Origin: Cochlodiniinecator piscidefendens
GTDB taxonomy: Bacteria; Pseudomonadota; Alphaproteobacteria; Rhodobacterales; Rhodobacteraceae
Direction of reading: 5' to 3'
Assembly (NCBI RefSeq): GCF_011326755.1
Contig: NZ_JAAOIE010000001.1
Coordinates: 460,344 to 524,343, forward strand
Length of the DNA stretch: 64,000 nt
The translations under genes were made by a program, and so were the position numbers. The notes below the pieces were generated by a model. The model had not been told where the DNA came from and made no database searches. It worked only from the letters and a program-made list of their open reading frames with translations. Shown piece after piece: positions 27,262-34,424 of this stretch (positions within the stretch are counted from its first letter, which is position 1; every line of letters begins with the position of its first letter).

Positions 27262-27870
27262 ATGGAAACTTGGGGTTATATCCGCGTATCGGTGGATAAG
27301 GAAACACAGGCCGCAGGGTGGCAGGAACAGATCAAGACTCTGAAAGCTCTTGGCGTGTCCGACCAGAACATGCACATGGAAGAGGCAAGCACTCGCGGAA
27401 CGCGCCCTGTCTTCGAAAAGCTTGTGGCCAATGCCAATCAAACCGCTACGCCCGAACACCGGATTTGCATCTGTGCCTCAAAAATGGATCGGGCATTTCG
27501 TGATCTAGCGGCTGCCGATTCCGCCATCACCTCCCCCCAAAATCCAAATGTGATCTGGTTGCTACCTGACCTCTCCCCTAATCCGCTTGACCCCAAAGAC
27601 CCCGCACAGATGCTCTTGGTTCGAATGATGGGGGCTGTGGCCCAGTTTGAGAGAGATCGGCTTGCTGAACGCCGAGCCTACGGGATTGCGAAGGCAAAAA
27701 GAGAAGGAAAGTACAAAGGCAGGAAACCTACTGCCCGCGCCAAGACGCCAGAAGTTCTCAAACTCAAGGAACGCGGCTTTAGGCCAGATGAAATAGCGAA
27801 ACAGCTTGAGATAGGACGTGCATCGGTCTTTCGTATCTTGCGCGATCACCGAGAAAACCAAACAGCCTAG
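27262..27870 (+). CDS. Small serine recombinase (resolvase/invertase family)
   Basis: A 202-residue serine recombinase. The N-terminal catalytic domain starts GYIRVSVDKETQAAGWQEQI with nucleophile Ser10, and continues through KMDRAFRDLAAADSA (catalytic arginines) and VAQFERDRLAERRAYGIAKA. The C-terminal helix-turn-helix is PDEIAKQLEIGRASVFRILR. Size fits resolvases or invertases rather than large phage integrases. The start at 27262 has GAGG 7 nt upstream; an earlier ATG at 27241 is poorly spaced from its AGAGG. It is divergent from the YobI-like gene and converges on the XRE gene 26 bp away. Confidence 0.9.
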   Translation: METWGYIRVSVDKETQAAGWQEQIKTLKALGVSDQNMHMEEASTRGTRPVFEKLVANANQTATPEHRICICASKMDRAFRDLAAADSAITSPQNPNVIWLLPDLSPNPLDPKDPAQMLLVRMMGAVAQFERDRLAERRAYGIAKAKREGKYKGRKPTARAKTPEVLKLKERGFRPDEIAKQLEIGRASVFRILRDHRENQTA

Positions 27871-27896
27871 CTTGACAAGAATCAATCGACGCAGTG

Positions 27897-28163
27897 TTAG
27901 CCAATAAGCTCGTCATCAGGCGTGGCATCTGCAACTTGCTTTAAGATGCTATGTGGGTCGGCACCCATAGCGCGGCAGTAAATTACAAGTTCACGCAGGT
28001 CGATCCGGCGACCGCCACTTTCAGTTCTTGCGATGAACGACTGCTGTAGCCGCAACCGGTCTGCCAACTCTTGCTGGCTTAGCCCAGCGTCCTTACGCGC
28101 AGCTTTCAGCGCGGCGACCAGAACCTGTTGTCCTTGGGAGACTATAGTTTTTGCTTTTTTCAT
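27897..28163 (-). CDS. XRE-family helix-turn-helix protein
   Basis: An 88-residue one-domain repressor-like protein. The helix-turn-helix is AGLSQQELADRLRLQQSFIA (residues 27-46), followed by RTESGGRRIDLRELVIYCRA, typical of Cro/CI-like proteins. It has no toxin-like partner next to it. It lies tail to tail with the recombinase gene and may regulate that gene or its own divergent neighbour at 28304. Confidence 0.88.
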   Translation of the reverse strand: MKKAKTIVSQGQQVLVAALKAARKDAGLSQQELADRLRLQQSFIARTESGGRRIDLRELVIYCRAMGADPHSILKQVADATPDDELIG

Positions 28164-28196
28164 CCCGACTCCCGCGCATTGCAGGAGAAGGAAATA

Positions 28197-28280
28197 ATGC
28201 GAGAAATAAATTATCTGAAAACAGCATATTTTAATTGCCTAACTCGAGTCGCGAGGCTACTGTTGGGAGATAGAAAATAA
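28197..28280 (+). CDS. Possible 27-codon leader ORF
   Basis: A short frame, MREINYLKTAYF to GDRK, with a good ribosome site (AGGAGAAGGA) just upstream of its ATG. It lies in the 140-bp gap between the XRE gene and the small secreted-protein gene and ends 23 bp before the latter. It may be a translated leader or chance; only the ribosome site supports it. Confidence 0.22.
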   Translation: MREINYLKTAYFNCLTRVARLLLGDRK

Positions 28281-28303
28281 CAATTCGCAACAACTTTTGA
28301 GAC

Positions 28304-28618
28304 ATGAAATTGAACGACTTCAACAAATTAAATACCCGCAAGCTGACAGCCGCCGCCATATTGGCAACTGGTTTCCTATCACTCGGAGAGCCAGCTTTCG
28401 CAAGAGACCCGGCTTGCGCCAATGGTGATCAGGGCGTGTGCGACATGTTGGGTTCGATGATCCTTGCAAAGGGCCGAGGATGCCACCGAATGATGTCTGT
28501 CACGCCACTTGGGAACAACGCTTGGCGGATCAATTGCGTTGTGAGTTCCACAAGTGATGCGAGGGCAACCTATACCCTTCGCTTTAACGCAGATCGAACC
28601 AGCTACACACTGAATTAA
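28304..28618 (+). CDS. Small secreted protein, unknown
   Basis: A 104-residue protein with an N-terminal signal peptide (TRKLTAAAILATGFLSLG, probable cleavage after EPAFA near residue 33). The mature part of about 70 residues has four cysteines (in DPACANGDQGVCD, GRGCHR and INCVV), enough for two disulfides. I do not recognise the family. The gene for a small membrane protein begins 12 bp downstream, so the two are probably cotranscribed. Export to the periplasm is inferred from the signal sequence. Confidence 0.55.
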   Translation: MKLNDFNKLNTRKLTAAAILATGFLSLGEPAFARDPACANGDQGVCDMLGSMILAKGRGCHRMMSVTPLGNNAWRINCVVSSTSDARATYTLRFNADRTSYTLN

Positions 28619-28630
28619 TTGGAGCACTCC

Positions 28631-28912
28631 ATGTTTGCCTTGAGGTTTGCAGGATTTATCATCAAAGCGGCGCTGGCCATCGGTTTCATTGTCATTCTGA
28701 TTGCATCAGGTTTATTCGAAGTCGCTTTTTTTCGGGCGGTGTTTGCAGCGTTCACAGCATTAATGAGCATATTTTTGGTCTTTGCGGTTTGGGCCGCAGA
28801 AAGCGTACCGTCACATGATCGCAATGACGACAGCGAGTTCATGCGCAAAGCTGCATGGTGGAGCTTGATCGTCTTTGGTGTTGGAACACTCTCGCTCTGG
28901 ATGAGCTTGTAG
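28631..28912 (+). CDS. Small three-helix membrane protein, unknown
   Basis: A 93-residue protein with helices at about residues 6-28, 32-56 and 74-92, and a short charged loop ESVPSHDRNDDSEF between the second and third. The ATG at 28631 has GGAG 8 nt upstream; a TTG at 28619 is in frame but less likely. It follows the small secreted-protein gene. No family is recognised. A membrane and secreted protein pair next to defence-type genes might be an effector/immunity or accessory pair, which is speculation. Confidence 0.5.
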   Translation: MFALRFAGFIIKAALAIGFIVILIASGLFEVAFFRAVFAAFTALMSIFLVFAVWAAESVPSHDRNDDSEFMRKAAWWSLIVFGVGTLSLWMSL

Positions 28913-29092
28913 GCCTTGCTTACTGATTGACGCTCTGCACCCAATGCACGCATTTTTGCGCCTCAAGCTAACTCAGAGCAGCCGAGGGAACGCGCTGGAC
29001 GCGCGTGAGTAACTGTTAAGCCAAAGACGCGAGGCATGACGCCCGCGTTTTGCAGAGATTTGGTGTTTAGTCACCCCTATCTTCCGCTCAAG

Positions 29093-29207
29093 TATGGCTC
29101 AAAAGTTTTTTTTCTTAGTCTAACCATGTTATCAACTTTTTCTATTTCATGCGGCATCGCGAAGTTGATGACATGCCCATCCAGAAAATTTTTCATTTTG
29201 AGCCATA
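29093..29207. repeat. 115-bp nested palindromic element, copy 1
   Basis: Terminal arms TATGGCTCAAAA/TTTTGAGCCATA are perfect over 12 bp. Inner arms CATGTTATCAACTT (29125-29138) and AAGTTGATGACATG (29162-29175) pair at 13 of 14 positions and share exactly the same centre. Each end carries a TA, as in elements moved by IS630/Tc1-type transposases, and no coding frame fits, so a MITE is likely. The 565-bp gap from 28913 to 29477 holds this copy, copy 2 and no supported gene. Confidence 0.7.
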
Positions 29208-29308
29208 AGAGACGGGCCGTTTGAGGGTGCGAAACGCGAAGTTGTACACGGGTTGATCTCGAAAGGTGTAGCGAAGTAGTGTTACGTAACCCCCCTCATT
29301 AGATCTAG

Positions 29309-29423
29309 TATGGCTCAAGACATTTTATTTTTCCCCTTAACCCATTCCCAAGTTTTCTTTCTGTGGCGAACTTCGCAAAGTTGGGAAAAGGTCGTGGCAC
29401 AAAAAAAATCGTTTTGAGCCATA
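29309..29423. repeat. 115-bp nested palindromic element, copy 2
   Basis: Same length and termini as copy 1 (TATGGCTCAAGAC/GTTTTGAGCCATA, one G-T pair), lying 101 bp after it in the same gap. The inner arms TTCCCAA (29345-29351) and TTGGGAA (29381-29387) share the centre and sit at the same offset as part of the copy 1 inner stem, although the sequence differs. The interior is otherwise poorly conserved. Confidence 0.7.
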
Positions 29424-29477
29424 GCGGACGCTCTGAATAGCCTTACAAAATGCGCATCAGGCCACCTTCGCAGTCGG

Positions 29478-32400
29478 TTACCTTGAGTTCCAGCGTCTTG
29501 TAAGCTCAACCCACCTTGGGTCCGTGCGAAGCGACGGGTCTGCAACAGTGATACGCTCCAATGTAGCGTCTATTTCGTAGGGCCAACTGTTCGCGTTTTC
29601 GGGAAGTGCCAAGTAAAGAATTTCGAGCACCCGTTCGGGGTATTTGTCAACGATGTTACCTTCGCCACGTCGGATGGAAGGCAGCATGATGTGGTCACGC
29701 TCAATTGGGCTGAGAAGAGGAAGGATCGCTTCTGAAATGGCCCAAAATGTTCCTTCATTTGAGAAAGCGAGTTCGATCAGGCGCGCCGAGTTTTGTGGCG
29801 TGCGCGCTGCCTTCTGCACCGGCCACACATGTCGCAGGAACCGTTCCTGAAGCGCCTTCCAGTGTTCGCCGTCGTCTCCTTCCCCTTTTCCCCGGCGTTC
29901 CAGAATCCACAGCGTGCGCGCCCTGAAGCCATCACCGGCGTCTAGCAATAGCTGGCGCAGCTCGTCGTCTGTGATGCGCACTGCCCCTGTGTCAGATTCG
30001 GGGTAGGCCCAGCTTGCAAGAACCAAGTCCGCTAGGCTGTCGCGATTGTCTCTTTCGCTTTTGGTTTGGCTTGCTGCCTTGGCCAACAAATGTGGTTTCA
30101 GCTTTTCGAAAAGGTCCATCGGGGGAAGCGTTTTTACTCCCCACAGGTAGCCCGTCCACCATGCTTCGAGCGTGTCTTCTTCGCCGGAATCCAACACGGA
30201 CACGAGGTTATCGCTAGTCCAAGCAGGATCGACGTAGTGGAACCAGTTCGACAAGTGGCTAACAAAGACCAAGGCGAAGCGGCCATTGTCGGCGGGTAAA
30301 GAAAGGGCACTTTCGACGAGGGCTTTCCACTCTGCTGGAAGTCCTTGGTTTTTCTCAAGGTCATTGCGGCGCGGATCGTGATACAATGCTTGGGCGATTT
30401 TCCCGGCAGGTGAGTTTAGCGCTTCTGTCGCCCAATCCGGGTCGCGACTTCCACGCACGATTCCGGAGCCACCAGAATCGGGGGTTTCGTTCAAAAACGA
30501 CAACAGCCGCACGACAAGGCGTTCGAAAGTCTCAACGCATTCATTTGGCAAGTCGTCAGTCGTGGACAACAACCACTCGGAGACAGGGTAAATTATGCCC
30601 CCCAACGCTTCGTCGCCTGCCCCAATGACAAGTTTGGCAATGAAGTTCTTGAGACGTCCATTGTCTTCTTTTCGTTGGTCCGAGTTCAAGTAGCGCCGCC
30701 AAGCCCATTCCGGGTACTCGCCACGCGAGGCTTCCAACCGTAGGGCAGAAATTGCCATAACCGGATGGCTGGCAGACAATCCCTTAAACGGATCATGTTC
30801 AACGAGCGCTAGCCCGGTTCGCCCACCGATTTCTTGGGCTTTCGCCAAAACGTTGGAAAGGGGTTCTGACAACAAAAGGCTATGTTCAGTATCGGTGCGT
30901 ACCCATCCGCCCCGGCTTTCCCATGAGCGATCCGCGTTTTCGGCACGTTCAGGTGCCCAATCTGGGGCTGCGTTTTGCAGCCGAGTAATTTCCTCGTCGT
31001 AGCTGACGTTTAGGTTGCAGCCTTTGGCGTTGAGCCAGTGCAGGCGTTCTGCAATATCCCACGCTCGACGCTGTACAAACTCATGCTCCGCTTCATTTTC
31101 CCAGCGTTCACGGCCCTCAAGGATGCGTTCCTCGATCCGTCTAGTTGCAAGCATTGGGAGCCTTGCCCAGCGCTCTTGCAGCGTCAACAACAGGTCACGT
31201 TGGTGCCGGACTTTCCAGAATGCACTACGACTAACCTCGTCGAAGAACTCGGTGAAATCTTCGTTGGGAACAAGCGTATCAAACCGGCTAGCCCATATCC
31301 GCAGCCGAGCAAAAACGTTGTCGTCGTCTGTGGGCCAAGTTGCGCCTTCCTGTTGCGCCTTCTCGACGTCAAAGTTTAGAAGCCTTTCAAACAGGGCCGC
31401 GTAGGACAGAACAGCGCCGGAAAGCCCTTCATTACGCGAGTGCTCGCTAATGTCCGGGTCGTCCGAAGAAATGATCGGCGGTATATCCATCCAACTGTAA
31501 TGGCCACGCTCAGTCTCAAGCTGTATCCCAATATCCAGATTGCGTTTGAGGGCGGAAACAACGTCGGCCAACCATTCATCTGGTATTGAAATGTCTGGGC
31601 CGTTTTCATTGTACGCAAGTTCGAGCCTTATCAAGTCTTGCAGTCTAGTCTCTTGGTCGGCTTGTGGTGGAACTGTGTCTCGAAAATAATTGTTGTGCGC
31701 AGTAAGACGAGGGCGCGAAAGCTTTTCGTACTTTCGAATAGCCGTCTTGCTCCAGCCAACAACCTTGAGTTCATCGGCGAAGCGATACCAATCAAGACCG
31801 TCTTCTACGTGTCCCGCGCGCCAATGTTCGAACAGGTAATGCCAAGCTTGAAGAATGTAGGGTGCACATTCGACGTCACTACGTTCAAGACGCCAACGGA
31901 TTTGTCCCTGAATACCCTCGTGCAACCCTAGCTGTCTTGCTCCCCACCAAATCGCCGCGTTCTGATTGGAGACTTTCCCAATCCATATGCCCAAATGATT
32001 TATCCGGTCGGGCAACTGCCCCGCTACAAGTGAAGCACCACCCCGCATGGGCGTAATGTGGTCGTCTCGCAACTCCAACCTGTCCCGGCGGTTAAGCGAA
32101 AATGCGTCCCACGCCGTCGATGGTGTTTCGCGTTTAGCATAGTGATCGTCGGGGGAGATGGGCGCGGGCACTATGTCACTTGCCAACCCATAGAGCGCAA
32201 AGGGGTTTACCTCATATCCGTTTTCGTCTTGCTCCGGCTTTGAGTAACGAATTGAAGGGTCAAAAACACATAACCAAGTCGCTGGCGTAGGCGGGTCGCT
32301 TTCAAGGAATCTGCGTGCGCCTTCCTTGGTGGATACCAAGTGCGTGACTTGTTCGCGTTCGAAGGGCGATAAGGCTTCGGGGCCGCGCCGGGCCATCGTG

Positions 32401-33308
32401 ATTGTTTTTGCCTGCCAGCCTTCTGGGTCGTTTGCGCGTTCAGCCCATTCCTTGAGGGTTTCCCACAGGGCTGCGTGACCGTCGTTGCTGTCGTAAGGTA
32501 TTGCCGTTACGCCCTTGTGCGCCCAGCGAGAAGTCGCGTCGTCAGCGTCACCGGATTGAAAAGCGTAGACCTCATCTAGCCGACCGTTCGACTTGTTGAG
32601 TGCTTCAAGCAGGTATTGTACCGGTGGATCGTCCGCGTTGTAGCCGACGAACACCACGGAATAGCGGTCGATCACGTCTTTGAAAAAGCGGGTTGCCCAA
32701 CCTTCTGCGAGATAGGCGCGCCCGAATTCTGCGCTCGACAAAACGAACCCATCGCCCTCAGACCCATCGTAGCCTTCTGTCGCACGGCCATGCAGATAGA
32801 CGATCCCGTGCAAGTCTCCCGGTCTTGCCGGGTCGGGTAGTCTTGGGGGTTGCCACGCCTCCAATCCTCGCCCGCAATCATCAAACAATCGGTCAAAGTT
32901 GGTCGTTACAAGCTTCGTGACCCCTTCCTTGGTGGTGGCAAGGTCTAACAGAAGCTCATGTGCCCACAGGTCAACATCCTTTTTGGGGGCCAGCGCTTGG
33001 GCTACCGTGCGCTCAATGTCGCGTTCGAGAAAGTCACGTTCAAGGAGGCCAAAAACACGGTCGGCTGAAATCAAACCCGGTACGCCCGTTCGTGCCTCTA
33101 TCTCGCGGGCTTCGGCCAGAATCTTAACCGCTGGCGAGTCGTCGGGAACGCCAAGTGTCGTTAGAACTTGATCCGCTAGGCCGAAGAAATCCGGTAAACT
33201 CGCTTTCGCACGCGAGACCCCAGCACCGCAGAAGAAGACAACCCGGCCTTCGTCTAACGCCAGCAATAGTTCATCTGGAATATCAGGACCGTTTTCAATG
33301 AATTGCAC
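29478..33308 (-). CDS. Large SIR2-domain protein, candidate antiphage NADase effector
   Basis: A 1276-residue protein starting at a GTG. The N-terminal 280 residues form a SIR2-like Rossmann domain: FFCGAGVS (28-32 is GAGVS), VTTNFD with Asn137 and Asp139, the catalytic-type histidine His173 in YLHGRA, and VVFVGYNADDPPVQYLLEAL. The remaining ~1000 residues are helical and acidic with many Trp and Arg, and may be a repeat-type sensor; this part could correspond to the DUF4020 family seen in SIR2 proteins, which I cannot confirm. Sirtuin-like proteins of this shape (for example the DSR group) deplete NAD on phage infection. No HerA-type partner is adjacent. The ribosome site is weak. Confidence 0.85.
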   Translation of the reverse strand: MQFIENGPDIPDELLLALDEGRVVFFCGAGVSRAKASLPDFFGLADQVLTTLGVPDDSPAVKILAEAREIEARTGVPGLISADRVFGLLERDFLERDIERTVAQALAPKKDVDLWAHELLLDLATTKEGVTKLVTTNFDRLFDDCGRGLEAWQPPRLPDPARPGDLHGIVYLHGRATEGYDGSEGDGFVLSSAEFGRAYLAEGWATRFFKDVIDRYSVVFVGYNADDPPVQYLLEALNKSNGRLDEVYAFQSGDADDATSRWAHKGVTAIPYDSNDGHAALWETLKEWAERANDPEGWQAKTITMARRGPEALSPFEREQVTHLVSTKEGARRFLESDPPTPATWLCVFDPSIRYSKPEQDENGYEVNPFALYGLASDIVPAPISPDDHYAKRETPSTAWDAFSLNRRDRLELRDDHITPMRGGASLVAGQLPDRINHLGIWIGKVSNQNAAIWWGARQLGLHEGIQGQIRWRLERSDVECAPYILQAWHYLFEHWRAGHVEDGLDWYRFADELKVVGWSKTAIRKYEKLSRPRLTAHNNYFRDTVPPQADQETRLQDLIRLELAYNENGPDISIPDEWLADVVSALKRNLDIGIQLETERGHYSWMDIPPIISSDDPDISEHSRNEGLSGAVLSYAALFERLLNFDVEKAQQEGATWPTDDDNVFARLRIWASRFDTLVPNEDFTEFFDEVSRSAFWKVRHQRDLLLTLQERWARLPMLATRRIEERILEGRERWENEAEHEFVQRRAWDIAERLHWLNAKGCNLNVSYDEEITRLQNAAPDWAPERAENADRSWESRGGWVRTDTEHSLLLSEPLSNVLAKAQEIGGRTGLALVEHDPFKGLSASHPVMAISALRLEASRGEYPEWAWRRYLNSDQRKEDNGRLKNFIAKLVIGAGDEALGGIIYPVSEWLLSTTDDLPNECVETFERLVVRLLSFLNETPDSGGSGIVRGSRDPDWATEALNSPAGKIAQALYHDPRRNDLEKNQGLPAEWKALVESALSLPADNGRFALVFVSHLSNWFHYVDPAWTSDNLVSVLDSGEEDTLEAWWTGYLWGVKTLPPMDLFEKLKPHLLAKAASQTKSERDNRDSLADLVLASWAYPESDTGAVRITDDELRQLLLDAGDGFRARTLWILERRGKGEGDDGEHWKALQERFLRHVWPVQKAARTPQNSARLIELAFSNEGTFWAISEAILPLLSPIERDHIMLPSIRRGEGNIVDKYPERVLEILYLALPENANSWPYEIDATLERITVADPSLRTDPRWVELTRRWNSR

Positions 33309-33645
33309 TGCTAATAAAACCCGTCAGCCTACACCTATAAGTAGTTTATCAATGTGGCAGTGTTCGCTCAACTGGAACTTGTGATGCAGCGCCATTCAAA
33401 CAGACGGCATCACAGATAGACGCAAGGCCTCTTTCCTATACCCCTACAATAGCGCTTCTCCGCCCAATGTTAACCATGTTAAGGTTTAAGGACTTTGCAT
33501 GCGCCTCATCAACAGCCACCACAGCGCCGATATCGGGATCCCCCATACCCCTCATTGGGTCCCCCAGAATCATTTTGGAACGACCTATACCAACGCGCTC
33601 TGCGTGCAAAAATGCTGTGGTTCTCGGGAATTGTCGTTGCGAAAA

Positions 33646-33679
33646 GTACAATACAATTCGCTATGCCGTACAATACAAT
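33646..33679. repeat. Two 12-bp direct repeats, 22-bp period
   Basis: GTACAATACAAT occurs at 33646-33657 and 33668-33679, two helical turns apart, just downstream of the tRNA-Val 3' end. The surrounding 418-bp gap (33309-33726) has no supported gene; a 71-codon minus frame inside it lacks a good start. The repeats could be protein-binding sites at an island junction or an operator. Confidence 0.4.
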
Positions 33680-33726
33680 CGACGGCATCAAAACGGCCAA
33701 CATATTGGTATTTAAGGGGAACGGAA

Positions 33727-33802
<76 letters not shown>

Positions 33803-33820
33803 GCTGCCCTGCTCTTAACG

Positions 33821-34252
33821 TTACTCGGCAGCTTCTGCAATAGGTGCTATATCATCATCGAGAGATTTTTTTGTTCTTCTAATTTTGCAGAACAGAACAT
33901 GCCCGTTATCGTCGTGTTTTTCGCGCGTGACCACCAGTTTGCCTAAAGGAGCCAGCGGGACAGAATAGCCTTCATCCAAGGTTTCACCCAAAACCTCTAA
34001 CAATGCTTCAAGGATTGGACGGGCGTCTTTGGGTTTGCATTCCGCGCGGGCGCAAATTTTTTCCAAAAGCTCTTTCTTCTTGATCGATTTAACAGCTGGC
34101 TTCGTGCTGATTTCATCAGCCACATCCACAACGGCACTGATTGCTGCATCGATCGGCGTCTCTTCGATCAACGGCGTTGGGGTCTGTGATGTTGTTTTAC
34201 GCGCCGGTGCACTTACACCTGCAACACTGCTCTTGCGTGCTTTTTTGGTCAT
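33821..34252 (-). CDS. HU-family DNA-binding protein with N-terminal extension
   Basis: A 143-residue protein. The HU/IHF fold covers about residues 55-130 (KKKELLEKICARAECKPKDA, then PLAPLGKLVVTREKHDDNG). It is longer than canonical HU (about 90 residues) because of an Ala/Thr/Pro-rich basic N-terminus of about 50 residues. The proline-tipped beta arm of HU is shortened here. It sits between lon and tRNA-Val, the usual position of an HU gene in alphaproteobacteria. It probably bends or compacts DNA, though the altered arm may change its affinity. Confidence 0.8.
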   Translation of the reverse strand: MTKKARKSSVAGVSAPARKTTSQTPTPLIEETPIDAAISAVVDVADEISTKPAVKSIKKKELLEKICARAECKPKDARPILEALLEVLGETLDEGYSVPLAPLGKLVVTREKHDDNGHVLFCKIRRTKKSLDDDIAPIAEAAE

Positions 34253-34369
34253 GCCTGAATTTCCTCAATTATGATTTATTTTTTTGTCATCATACAACAA
34301 TATTAACGAATTGGCTACTACCTGTTGTGACGTCTAACCTTTTCCACACAAGAAAAGGCGTCATTATAA

Positions 34370-34399
34370 AAATGAAAAGGCCCCGCAACATGCGAGGCC
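34370..34399 (-). terminator. Intrinsic terminator of lon
   Basis: On the minus strand the stem GGCCTCGCA/TGCGGGGCC (one G-T pair) with a 3-nt loop is followed by TTTTCATTTTT. It starts 25 bp after the lon stop. Confidence 0.82.
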
Positions 34400-34424
34400 C
34401 CTCTTCTTTTAAGCGATGTAGTCG

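Noticed and set aside
29093-29423. Reading the two palindromes as integron attC sites
   Set aside because: The GTTRRRY/RYYYAAC core sites are not at the ends and there is no tyrosine integrase.
33436-33651. 71-codon minus frame (MYFSQRQFPRT to RRSAIVGV)
   Set aside because: TTG start, no ribosome site and no family recognised; kept out of the gene list although a decayed gene is possible.
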